Positions 6,870-15,085 of a DNA stretch of 34,072 bases are shown one piece after another. The DNA lies in NCBI GenBank assembly GCA_024998645.1, contig JACOEJ010000032.1, positions 1 through 34,072 of the forward strand, read 5' to 3'. Origin of the DNA: Nitrospira sp. (GTDB taxonomy: Bacteria > Nitrospirota > Nitrospiria > Nitrospirales > Nitrospiraceae). The notes below the pieces were generated by a model. That model saw only the letters and a list, made by a program, of their open reading frames with translations. It did not search any database and was not told where the DNA came from. Position 1 is the first letter of the stretch, and the number at the start of each line of letters is the position of its first letter. The translations under genes and the position numbers were made by a program.

Positions 6870-9122
6870 ATGTACGACCTGCCGGAAGCTGAGCTCCTGT
6901 ATCTTCTCTCCGACCGTGCCGGTATTGCCGCAGACTACCACGACATCGCCGGGACCCGCCATGTGACGACCGATGACACCCGTCGGGCCATTCTCTCGGC
7001 CATGGGGTTTCGCGTGACCGATCGTTCCGCGCTGATTGAAGAACTCACCGCATGGGATCAGCGGCCGTGGGTGCAGGGATGCGATCCGATCTGTGTAGTC
7101 AGGACAGGCCAAGCCCCCCGTGAGTGGCCGTTGCACGTGCGCTGTGAGCCCTCGGATGATGGGCAGCTTCACGTGCATTGGATAGTGTCCGGCGAAAGCG
7201 GCGAAAAGCAGGGCGAGTGGAAAGAGGGGCCGGGGCTTCCGATTCATGAGGAGCGGGTGATTCTGGGGCGTCGCTATGTGCGACTGGCGTTCCCTCTGCC
7301 GCTGGATCTGCCGATCGGATATTACGATGTGAAGATCTGGGTGCGGGGCGGGGCTGCGTCGGTTGAACTCCAGTTTCGCCTGATCACGGCACCGGCGCGC
7401 TGCTATGTCCCTGAACCGTTTCATACCGGCACTCGGACCTGGGGGCTCGCCCTGCAACTGTACTCGCTGCGAAGTGAACAGAACTGGGGGATCGGAGATT
7501 TTGGCGACTTGTCCAGGGTCGTCGAGTGGGCGGGCGCGCAGTTGGGCGCCGGTGTCATCGGATTGAACCCCTTGCACGCACTGAAGAACGCCAGGCCCTA
7601 TCACATCAGCCCCTATTCGCCGAGTAGTCGGCTGTATCTCAACGAGCTCTATATCGACATCGATCGGGTGGTTGAAGCCAAGACCACGCCGGATGTCCGG
7701 AATCGTCTGGCCGATCCCGCGTTTCGCGCACAACTAACGAAGGCTCGAACGAGTGAGTATGTGGACTACGAAGCGGTCGCGGCTCTCAAGCGGACGGTGC
7801 TGGATCTCTGCTATCGGACCTTTTTGCGTGACAACTTTGAGGGGATGGAACCGGATCTGAAGCCGACGACGGCTCGTGGTTGGTTTTTTCATTCGTACGT
7901 TCAGCAGGAGGGGAAACCGCTCGCCGAATATGCGCTTTTCCACGCGCTCGAAGATGAGCGGCAATTCGTGCAGTCCCGCTCAGTCGTGTGGGCGGATTGG
8001 CCGGAGGCCTATCGTGTGCCCGCGAGTGACGCCGTTGCTGAGTTTAAACGCCGGCATATGAAGCGGGTGCGGTTTTTTCAGTATGTGCAATGGCTGGCGG
8101 CTGAGCAGCTGATCGCCGTGGGGGTGCAAGCCGACGAGGCCGGGATGCCGTTGGGTTTGTATCACGACCTCGCGTTGGGCAGTGATCGCTACGGTGCAGA
8201 CGGATGGCGATTTCAGGAGGTGTTGGCGCATCAGGCCGATTGCGGGGCTCCGCCCGATGCTTTTGCGCCGGAAGGGCAGAATTGGGGACTGTCGCCGTCC
8301 GATCCTGTGAAGCTGCGCGCCAGCGGCTATCAGTTCTTCATCGAGCTGCTCCGGAACAATCTCCGGTATGGCGGAGCGATTCGCATCGATCATGTGATGG
8401 CCTTATTCCGGCTCTTTTGGATTCCGCGCGGGATGCCGGCTTCCAAGGGAACCTATGTGCATTATCCGGCGGACGATCTCCTTGCGATTCTCGCGTTGGA
8501 GAGCACGAGGGCCGGAACGCTGGTGATCGGCGAAGATCTGGGGACGGTACCTGATTGGGTGCGTGACCGGTTGACCGCGGCCGGCGTGCTCTCGTATCGC
8601 GTTCTCTATTTCGAACGGAACGGGGACGGCAGTCTGAAATCCCCCTCGGCCTATCCCTCTCAAGCGCTCGGGGTCGTGACGACCCATGATTTACCGACAT
8701 TGAGCGGCTACTGGGAAGGCACCGATATCGAGACGCGCGTCACTCTGGGGCTCTGTGCGACCGAGGAGGCCCGTCGGAGCGCGCTCGCTGAACGACAAGT
8801 CGACAAGGCTCGTTTGCTCGCGGCGCTCAGAGCCGAGGGCCTATTGCCGAATGGCGTATCGGATGATCCGGCGCAGAGTCCGGCCATGACCGCAGATCTG
8901 ACGGCGGCGCTGCATCTCTATCTCGCCCGCACGCCCTCATGGGTCGTACTCGCCAATGTGGAAGATGTCATCGGTCAACGGGCGCAGACCAATGTGCCCG
9001 GCACTGTCGATCAGCATCCCAACTGGTCGAGGAAGTTGACGTGTACCGTCGAACAGATGATGCAGGATTCCCGCTTCGCGTCGCTCGCCGCGCAGTTGCG
9101 TTCGGCCCGTCCACTTGTGTAA
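6870..9122 (+). CDS. malQ: 4-alpha-glucanotransferase (amylomaltase)
   Basis: This 750-residue GH77 enzyme transfers alpha-1,4-glucan segments between oligosaccharides in cytoplasmic maltodextrin or glycogen turnover. The catalytic landmarks are present: nucleophile Asp507 in GAIRIDHVMALFRLFWIP, acid/base Glu555 in VIGEDLGTVP, and Asp607 in TTHDLPTLSGYW. The N-terminal 170 residues form the extra beta-domain found in the long E. coli-type MalQ, and the barrel begins near WGLALQLYSLRSEQNWGIGD. I take ATG 6870 as the start; AGGAGG lies about 21 bases upstream, which is far, and the TTG at 6834 is the alternative. The histidine kinase gene follows after 60 bases. Confidence 0.93.
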   Translation: MYDLPEAELLYLLSDRAGIAADYHDIAGTRHVTTDDTRRAILSAMGFRVTDRSALIEELTAWDQRPWVQGCDPICVVRTGQAPREWPLHVRCEPSDDGQLHVHWIVSGESGEKQGEWKEGPGLPIHEERVILGRRYVRLAFPLPLDLPIGYYDVKIWVRGGAASVELQFRLITAPARCYVPEPFHTGTRTWGLALQLYSLRSEQNWGIGDFGDLSRVVEWAGAQLGAGVIGLNPLHALKNARPYHISPYSPSSRLYLNELYIDIDRVVEAKTTPDVRNRLADPAFRAQLTKARTSEYVDYEAVAALKRTVLDLCYRTFLRDNFEGMEPDLKPTTARGWFFHSYVQQEGKPLAEYALFHALEDERQFVQSRSVVWADWPEAYRVPASDAVAEFKRRHMKRVRFFQYVQWLAAEQLIAVGVQADEAGMPLGLYHDLALGSDRYGADGWRFQEVLAHQADCGAPPDAFAPEGQNWGLSPSDPVKLRASGYQFFIELLRNNLRYGGAIRIDHVMALFRLFWIPRGMPASKGTYVHYPADDLLAILALESTRAGTLVIGEDLGTVPDWVRDRLTAAGVLSYRVLYFERNGDGSLKSPSAYPSQALGVVTTHDLPTLSGYWEGTDIETRVTLGLCATEEARRSALAERQVDKARLLAALRAEGLLPNGVSDDPAQSPAMTADLTAALHLYLARTPSWVVLANVEDVIGQRAQTNVPGTVDQHPNWSRKLTCTVEQMMQDSRFASLAAQLRSARPLV

Positions 9123-9182
9123 GAACGAGGAGCCTGCGCGCATCGTTCCTTCTGCCCCTTCCACCGGAGTGAGTGCTGCACG

Positions 9183-10337
9183 ATGAAGACCCGCAATTGG
9201 CTGGTGTTGAGTATCGCAGGCGCCTGTTTTCTGACCATCGTCATTATCGAAAAACTCGCCCCCGCAAACGTAGTCGGTGCCTACGGCTATGTGCTGCCGA
9301 TTCTCCTCGTGGCGATCCTGCGCAATCGTACGCTGATGCTGGTGACGGTGTTGGCCTGTGTGGTGGCGACCTATGCGGGGCTCCTCCAACCGACGAAGCC
9401 GGGACGGTTCCAATCCGCCGTGATCAATCGTACGGTCGTCGTCGGCGTGTTGCTGATTGTGGCCTATATCGGCATGAGCTGGGAGGAACGGAAGGCCCGG
9501 GAAGAAGCGGCCCGTGCCGCGCTGGCCCGGCAAACGGAAAACCTGTTGCGCGCCAATGCGCAGCTGGTCGATGTGAAGGATCAGCTCAACCGGTCTGAGC
9601 GACTCGCGGCCGTCGGGCAGCTGGTGGCGTCGGTCGCGCATGAGGTGGGCACGCCGTTGCATTCGATCGCCTGGCATGTCCAGGCGTTGGCTGAAGAGCC
9701 GACGGTCACGCCGGATATGAAAAGGCGGATCGATGTGATCGATGGGCAGCTGACGCGCGTGGTCGGTATTATTCAGGATCTCTTGTCCTCGACCCGGCAG
9801 CGGAAGCCTGATCCCACCTGGTTGCCGGTCGATCATGTCGTGAGCCCCGTGGCGGCGTTGATGGAACCGGCGTTTCAAGCGAAGGGGGTGGCGCTGCGGG
9901 TTGAACTCGGGGACGCGTTGCCGCTGGTCTGGGCCGATGCCGAAAAACTGCATCAAGTGCTGGTCAATCTATTTGCCAACGCCATCGCGGCGACGTCGGA
10001 GGGCGGGACTGTGACGATCAGCGCCGGTAGTCGAGCGGCCACACCGGAAGAGATCGAAGTGGGCTTGCGTGTGGGGAATGCGACGTTCACCACGATGGTC
10101 ACGATCGTCGTCAGCGATACGGGATCGGGTATGCCGGAGGAGGATCTCCAGAAAGCATTCACGCCGTTTTTTACGACGAAGGCGATCGGGAAGGGAACCG
10201 GCCTGGGGTTGTTCATTAGTCGAGAAACCGTACAGGCGCATGGCGGAACGCTCACGCTGGAGAGCGAAGTGGGGAAAGGGACGACGGTTGTGATATCGTT
10301 GCCCGGACAAAGTGCAGCAGCTACATCACTGATCTAG
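9183..10337 (+). CDS. Membrane-bound sensor histidine kinase (NtrB-like class)
   Basis: The 384-residue kinase has three to four predicted N-terminal membrane helices (about residues 6-24, 35-65, 83-98) with almost no periplasmic domain, so it probably senses something in the membrane. A coiled coil (residues 101-138) leads to the H box with phospho-acceptor His153 in VASVAHEVGTPLHSI. The ATPase part has an N box (LVNLFANAIAAT), a G1 box (VSDTGSGMP), the F box (FTPFFTTK) and G2 (GKGTGLGLFISRE). Its gene is followed after 8 bases by a sigma-54 response regulator with a good ribosome-binding site, so they form a two-component pair. Confidence 0.93.
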   Translation: MKTRNWLVLSIAGACFLTIVIIEKLAPANVVGAYGYVLPILLVAILRNRTLMLVTVLACVVATYAGLLQPTKPGRFQSAVINRTVVVGVLLIVAYIGMSWEERKAREEAARAALARQTENLLRANAQLVDVKDQLNRSERLAAVGQLVASVAHEVGTPLHSIAWHVQALAEEPTVTPDMKRRIDVIDGQLTRVVGIIQDLLSSTRQRKPDPTWLPVDHVVSPVAALMEPAFQAKGVALRVELGDALPLVWADAEKLHQVLVNLFANAIAATSEGGTVTISAGSRAATPEEIEVGLRVGNATFTTMVTIVVSDTGSGMPEEDLQKAFTPFFTTKAIGKGTGLGLFISRETVQAHGGTLTLESEVGKGTTVVISLPGQSAAATSLI

Positions 10338-10345
10338 GGGGCGGA

Positions 10346-11761
10346 ATGCCGGCAGCAAAGATTCTCGTGATCGATGACGACGCTGTGGCCCGCGAACTGC
10401 TGGCCGATGCCTTGAAAAAAGACGGGCATGAGGTGGAGTCTTTTTCTAACGGCACGGATGCGCTGGTTCGCGGTCAACAGACGGTATTCGACCTGGTGCT
10501 CACGGATATTCGCATGGGGACCGTGGATGGATTGACCGTGTTGCGGGAGTTTAAGCGGTTCAGCCCGGATACCTCCATCGTTCTGCTCACGGCGTTTGGA
10601 TCATTGGAAGGGGCGATCGAGGGAATCAAACAGGGGGCATTCGATTACCTGGCCAAGCCTTTTCGAAAAGAAGAGGTGAAGCTCGTTGTTCAGCGCGCGC
10701 TTGACCATTGTAAATTAGTAAGGGAAAACAAGCGCTTCAGGGTTGAGCTGAAAGAAAAGGAGGAGTGGTCTCCATTGGTCGGAAGCAGTCCGGCGATGCT
10801 GGATGTCTATAAGCTGGTGGCCCGGGTCTCGGAGAGCCGGAGTACGGTGCTGCTGCAGGGGGAGAGCGGGACAGGGAAAGAGCTGATTGCCAGGGCCATC
10901 CATGCCAATAGTCCGCGTCGAGACAAGCCGTTCATTCCGGTGAATTGCGGTGCCTTGCCCGATACGCTGCTGGAGTCGGAAATGTTCGGGCATGAGAAGG
11001 GAGCCTTTACCGGCGCGGTTGGACTGAAGGCCGGATTGTTCGAGGCGGCAACGGGAGGGACGCTGTTTCTGGATGAGATCGGCGAACTGGGGCCGGCGCT
11101 CCAGGTGAAGCTGCTGCGGGTCATGCAGGACCAGGAAGTTCGGCGCGTGGGAGGGACCACGTCCGTCAAAGTCGACGTGCGCATCATTGCTGCGACGAAT
11201 CGCGACCTGGAACAGCTGGTTAAGGAAGACAAGTTTCGGGACGATCTTTTCTATCGCTTGAACGTGGTGCGGATTACCCTGCCTTCGCTGGTCGATCGCA
11301 AGGAAGACATTCCAATGCTGGCCCATCATTTTCTGCAGAAGTATGTCGGCGGGACGGCGTCGGGGGTGCGCGGATTTCTGCCGGAAACGATGGCACGGCT
11401 CAAGGAGTATCGGTGGCCGGGCAACGTGCGGGAATTGGAGAACGCGGTGGAACGTGCGGTGTCGTTGAGCCATGGTCCATTAGTCACGCCGGACGATCTG
11501 CCGGAAAGCATTCGGACTGCTGCACCGTTGGATGCGAAAGCCGCCTCGGCATCGGAAGGGGACGAGGTCTGTCTGACGCTCGAAGAAGTGGAAAAGCGGC
11601 ATTTGATCCGTGTCCTGAAAGAGATGAAGGGGAACAAGGTGAAGGCGGCGAAGATCTTGGGCATCGACCGCCGGACGCTCTACCGGATGGCTGAGCGATT
11701 CGGACTTGATTTGGGGGATGATCCCGAGGCTGGTGACAAAGAGCCGGTAGAGAAATTATAG
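10346..11761 (+). CDS. NtrC-family sigma-54-dependent response regulator
   Basis: The 471-residue regulator has a receiver domain (residues 5-118; acidic pocket IDDD, phospho-acceptor Asp54 in LVLTDIRMG, Lys in LAKPF). An AAA+ domain follows (about 140-380) with Walker A GESGTGKE, an intact GAFTGA loop for sigma-54 contact, and Walker B GGTLFLDEIGEL. It ends in a Fis-type helix-turn-helix (KAAKILGIDRRTLYRMAERF). It would bind upstream sites and remodel sigma-54 RNA polymerase on phosphorylation by the preceding kinase. Targets are unknown; sigma-54-type promoter sequences occur at 26823-26838 and 27028-27042. Its last 6 bases (TTATAG) overlap the stop codon of the convergent lipoprotein gene. 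Confidence 0.95.
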   Translation: MPAAKILVIDDDAVARELLADALKKDGHEVESFSNGTDALVRGQQTVFDLVLTDIRMGTVDGLTVLREFKRFSPDTSIVLLTAFGSLEGAIEGIKQGAFDYLAKPFRKEEVKLVVQRALDHCKLVRENKRFRVELKEKEEWSPLVGSSPAMLDVYKLVARVSESRSTVLLQGESGTGKELIARAIHANSPRRDKPFIPVNCGALPDTLLESEMFGHEKGAFTGAVGLKAGLFEAATGGTLFLDEIGELGPALQVKLLRVMQDQEVRRVGGTTSVKVDVRIIAATNRDLEQLVKEDKFRDDLFYRLNVVRITLPSLVDRKEDIPMLAHHFLQKYVGGTASGVRGFLPETMARLKEYRWPGNVRELENAVERAVSLSHGPLVTPDDLPESIRTAAPLDAKAASASEGDEVCLTLEEVEKRHLIRVLKEMKGNKVKAAKILGIDRRTLYRMAERFGLDLGDDPEAGDKEPVEKL

Positions 11762-12196
11762 CAGTTGCAGGGCGTTCTTGATGAGCCGCAATTGATTGTC
11801 GGCGCCTTGAGGCAACGCGCTGGGAACCTGATCCCAGCTGGTAAAGATCCCGTCTTTTCCCTCTGACCGCACTTCCAACTTGAGTGCAGTGTTCTGCTCA
11901 TCAGCGGCAGTCACCGTCGCATCCACCCGGCTCTTGATCGTGCCGAAACGCCAGCGATAGAGCCAGTTCCAGGGGCCATGTATTTCTTCCCGATAGCTGG
12001 TTTCCAACGTGGAGTCATTCTTCCAGTCGACATCGTAGCCGCCATCGGTGAGGACCTGTGTGAGCGCGGTTTTGACGGTGGCGAGAGGGGCGGCCAAGCG
12101 GATTTCGATGAGGTCCGTCGGAAGGGGATGGGGCGCTCCGCTGCAACCGATCAGCATGGTCGTGGCTGCGAGGAGGAGGCCTGTGCGGAGATTCAT
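11756..12196 (-). CDS. Small lipoprotein of unknown function
   Basis: A 146-residue product with a lipoprotein signal: MNLRTGLLLAATTMLIGCSG, lipobox LIGC with Cys18 as the lipid-modified residue. The mature part has a repeated alpha/beta pattern (LATVKTALTQVLTDGGYDVD ... KSRVDATVTAADEQNTALKL) reminiscent of envelope lipoproteins of the BamC-like fold, but I do not recognise the family. Its ATG overlaps the stop of the upstream Lrp/AsnC-domain gene by 4 bases (ATGA), implying translational coupling. Convergent overlap with the sigma-54 regulator gene at the 3' end. Confidence 0.8.
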   Translation of the reverse strand: MNLRTGLLLAATTMLIGCSGAPHPLPTDLIEIRLAAPLATVKTALTQVLTDGGYDVDWKNDSTLETSYREEIHGPWNWLYRWRFGTIKSRVDATVTAADEQNTALKLEVRSEGKDGIFTSWDQVPSALPQGADNQLRLIKNALQLL

Positions 12197-12597
12197 TTTG
12201 CGTTGCTTTCCGGTGTACGGTAGACGAGATGCGTATCGGTTTGCGTCACGCCTTCAATGCCATGAATCTTGCTCAGGACCAGCTGCGTCAGCGCGTCCTG
12301 ATCGGCTACGTCGGCGACGACAATGATGTCCGGCTTTCCCCAGCAAGGGTCGATGGTCTTGATCGCTTTGATCTGTCCGAGTGCTTTGACGACACTGGAG
12401 GTCAGTCCGGGATTCACATTGATCATGATGTAGGCCCGGTCGGACATCAGTGGCGCTCCCGCGCTTGGCGCGTGAATCGTAAAAGGAATAGCCGGTGGAC
12501 CGGGCTGCGGCTCACCGTAGCGAACTCCCTGCGGCGGTGTCAATACGGATGTGGCGCGGGCTGATGAGGCAGCGGTGGGTTTTGGTTTTCTTGGCAT
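12193..12597 (-). CDS. Lrp/AsnC ligand-binding (RAM) domain protein without DNA-binding domain
   Basis: The C-terminal 80 residues form a complete alpha/beta RAM domain: AYIMINVNPGLTSSVVKALG, then DIIVVADVADQDALTQLVLS and IEGVTQTDTHLVY. The helix-turn-helix of true Lrp regulators is missing. Such domains oligomerise and bind small molecules such as amino acids. Two starts are possible: ATG 12597 (134 aa with a Pro/Ala-rich 50-residue extension, weak ribosome-binding site) and ATG 12447 (84 aa, GGGAG 8 bases upstream). I report the longer frame because its composition looks coding, but the shorter start is credible. It lies in a three-gene operon with the pseudo-nuclease and the lipoprotein. 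Confidence 0.8.
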   Translation of the reverse strand: MPRKPKPTAASSARATSVLTPPQGVRYGEPQPGPPAIPFTIHAPSAGAPLMSDRAYIMINVNPGLTSSVVKALGQIKAIKTIDPCWGKPDIIVVADVADQDALTQLVLSKIHGIEGVTQTDTHLVYRTPESNAK

Positions 12598-12610
12598 AAT
12601 CGTTTCAGTC

Positions 12611-14032
12611 TCACTTCGGCGCGACGAGGACATCCACAGTGAAGGAGTCGCTCACGCTGGTTAGGTCCGTTTCGAGCCGCGTCGGACTGCCGATGCGCCC
12701 TTCCGGATCGTAAATAAAACAGAACAAGTGGGCACAGGGTTTATGCGAGGCGTAATGGGCGGTGTCGGCGGCAACCTGCTCGGCCAGCTCCTTGGTGGTG
12801 AGGCCTGAGCGGGTTTTCTTGGCGACCACGGCAAGGCGGTCCCGATTCAGGAGCAAGGTCGTGCGAGTCGAGCCACCTGCGTAGGGAGGCGTCCATTCAT
12901 CAGCGCCCACCTCATCGAATTCCAATTTGAGTAGCGCGCACAGCAAATCTTGCAGATCGTAGTCGTCTTCCACTTCCAGCGTCGTGCGATAGTCTTTCCG
13001 CAAGCGGAGTTGCCGGGCTACGGCGTGAAAACGCAGACAGACCTTCCGGAGTGCATCGACCGGATCCGACGTGGGTTGCTCTCTGCTTGTTACCACGGCG
13101 GCCCAGGCCGGTGTCGGACTCGGCGATGGGCTCGGGCATGGAGGTGGTGCTACGACTGATACGGCCGGAGCGCCGGGTTGATCGGGCAGTCTCTGCATGC
13201 TCTCGCTTGTGGGGGCTGTGGGCGCCGGTGTTGGTGATGTTATTGGAGAGGAGAAGACTCCTACCTGGGTCTGAGAAGGAGCGGTCACGTACAGAGGTGC
13301 AGTTGGTGGTGAAGCGAGGGGGGTGACGGGTTCCTGCCGGGTGGCTGGTGCCGCGGTCGCAGGTATTGATACCGGGGCTGGTGCAGCTGGTTCTGGATCT
13401 ATAGGTATGGTGCGAAAGCGAGCCGATTCAAGATGGCTTGGCGGAACAGCCGGCGTCGGTGGTTGAACCGGTGCAGACGGTTCTAGCACTGGCGTCTGCG
13501 GCGCCGGCGCGGTTGGTTGGCTCAAATTGGTCGTGATGGCGACTGACATCGTCACCGGTGGCGCACTCCCCTGGGGGGATTGATGAGCCATCGTTATCTG
13601 GGCTGATGGCGTCGTGGGGGGCACTAAGGTCATTTGTGGCGGGCCGGAGGCTACGGGATGGTCCCCGGCTTCAGGCGCCGGCGATATAGGAGCAAGCCCT
13701 TGCAGCTCCAGCTTCTTTCGTTCCAATGCCGTGATGAATGATTTCACCAGGTGCACACTCTGTGTCGTTTCGGCCGGGGTGGAGATCTTGAGCTTGTGCG
13801 CACGGTGCGCCTGATATTCCGGAGAGCGTTCGCCGAACAACCGGCGAACGGTTTCACGAATCTGCAACTCGGCTTTGGCTCGCGCGCCGTCGCGATAGGG
13901 AAAACCTTCCCGGCTGAAATCTTCAATCGAGGTCAGAATGCTCTGAAAGGTGGCGAGGCCCTGCGCGATCTCGTCGATCGCGGCGGTTTTCGATCGTGTG
14001 CGGGGAGACTCTGCGGAACGTGTACGTGCCAT
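12611..14032 (-). CDS. Pro-rich protein with a catalytically defective DpnII/MboI-like nuclease domain
   Basis: The 473-residue protein has three parts. Residues 20-110 are a helical domain (SREGFPYRDGARAKAELQIR). Residues about 115-315 are a low-complexity Pro/Ala/Thr/Ser linker. Residues about 320-473 match the PD-(D/E)XK domain of the DpnII/MboI type: TLEVEDDYDLQDLLCALLKL, EWTPPYAGGSTR, HLFCFIYDPEGRIGSP. Against the family pattern as I remember it (SRMDFLL...IVIEVKKT), the metal-binding Asp is Thr392 (TRTTLLL) and the Glu is Val403 (LAVVAKKT); Lys405 remains. It is thus probably not a nuclease and may bind DNA or act in assembly. First gene of the operon; no clear ribosome-binding site at ATG 14032. 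Confidence 0.75.
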   Translation of the reverse strand: MARTRSAESPRTRSKTAAIDEIAQGLATFQSILTSIEDFSREGFPYRDGARAKAELQIRETVRRLFGERSPEYQAHRAHKLKISTPAETTQSVHLVKSFITALERKKLELQGLAPISPAPEAGDHPVASGPPQMTLVPPTTPSAQITMAHQSPQGSAPPVTMSVAITTNLSQPTAPAPQTPVLEPSAPVQPPTPAVPPSHLESARFRTIPIDPEPAAPAPVSIPATAAPATRQEPVTPLASPPTAPLYVTAPSQTQVGVFSSPITSPTPAPTAPTSESMQRLPDQPGAPAVSVVAPPPCPSPSPSPTPAWAAVVTSREQPTSDPVDALRKVCLRFHAVARQLRLRKDYRTTLEVEDDYDLQDLLCALLKLEFDEVGADEWTPPYAGGSTRTTLLLNRDRLAVVAKKTRSGLTTKELAEQVAADTAHYASHKPCAHLFCFIYDPEGRIGSPTRLETDLTSVSDSFTVDVLVAPK

Positions 14033-14663
14033 ACGATTGACAGAAGCTTAGCCCAGGGGTCGCACCCTGGCAAGAAAACGAGAGATTCTCGCCAAGGAAG
14101 GATCGAACAAGATGAGATCAAGGCGCGCTAGGGGATTGTTTGTGGGCATTTGGACATGGGCGTGCAACAGCGGGGGAGCTAGGCCGCGATATCTTGGTGC
14201 CGATGCTGGCTGGTGATCACATTGCCGGCCATTGACGGGTTTCCCGCTGGGTATGAGCGTGTGGTAGCGTGTGGGATTGTCGTGGCCTTCGACGGTGAGC
14301 CAGATGCTCTTTGCGGATCCCGCTGCCCGCTGGGAGTGTTCTCATCGCCCCCGTTGCTACAGACGGCAATCAACCGCGTGACGTAGAGAGAAGAGGGTGC
14401 GGACAATCGAGGCACAGACATGCAAACGAGCTCTGTGGTTATGCGAGCTGTCAGTTATTCAACGTTCGAGAGATGGGGGCTCCCTTTTATGGGGCCAGGG
14501 CGAATAGAGCGCATGCAGCGAGCATGGATACCCCCTTCTTCTGGAGGGGTACGAAAGCAGGATTGTTCTCAGCTCCGGAGCGGCGTACATTGAGCGTTCG
14601 GAGACGAGGTGAGGCCGGGCCTGACGAATGCACGATACGCGACGCGCCATCACGGGAGAGCCT
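14033..14663. other. Intergenic stretch between divergent genes, no supported gene
   Basis: These 630 bases separate the divergent pseudo-nuclease operon and the protease cassette and must hold both promoters. I see short hairpins (CGAGA-GAT-TCTCG near 14080 and TACCCC...GGGGTA at 14529-14551) but no credible gene: the open frames lack ribosome-binding sites and recognisable protein patterns. Confidence 0.5.
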
Positions 14664-15026
14664 ATGCAATCGCACTCATGGGGATCGAAGCCGGCACCCA
14701 GCCAGCGGGTGTTCTCCGTTATGGCGGTGCTGGTAGGCTTGCTTGTCGGAGGGTGCCATTGGTCTCCTGCGGCGTCGAGCCCGGTGTCTCATCAGCTCAT
14801 GGTGAAGTTTGCCCCGCGCACGATTGCCTGCACGGCTGACGGGATTGCCGAGTGGTCGGTCGTGACACACGTCCGCCTTACGTATGTCCGCTCCATGTCC
14901 GGGGATGCGTGCGTGCTCATCCAGTGGGCGGAGAGCGCGGCAGAGCTGGCTCAAGGGGAGGCTCTCCTCCGGCGCGACCCGGCGATCGAATGGATCGAGG
15001 ATGATCGCGTCCTGCAACCGCTCTAA
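14664..15026 (+). CDS. Freestanding subtilase-propeptide-like lipoprotein
   Basis: The 120-residue protein starts at ATG 14664, with GGGAG 5 bases upstream. The N-terminus has a signal peptide ending in LLVGGC, so Cys31 is likely lipidated. The mature part (residues 43-120) has the layout of an inhibitor-I9-type propeptide: a strand HQLMVKFAP, a helix, a middle strand CVLIQWAE, a helix ELAQGEALLRRD, and the end AIEWIEDDRVLQPL. The propeptide of the protease encoded next ends NIEYAEPDRVLHPL, and the lipoprotein stops at exactly that point. It could chaperone or inhibit the neighbouring protease at the membrane. The role is inference; the shared end is visible. It lies 59 bases upstream of the protease gene on the same strand. 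Confidence 0.75.
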   Translation: MQSHSWGSKPAPSQRVFSVMAVLVGLLVGGCHWSPAASSPVSHQLMVKFAPRTIACTADGIAEWSVVTHVRLTYVRSMSGDACVLIQWAESAAELAQGEALLRRDPAIEWIEDDRVLQPL

Positions 15027-15085
15027 GGGCGGACAGCTTGGGTGGCCTGAGGGAGTCAACTGGTATTCAGAAAAGGGGGAAACCT

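Noticed and set aside
14179..14421. 80-codon minus-strand frame
   Set aside because: No start signal, no family pattern, low-complexity composition.
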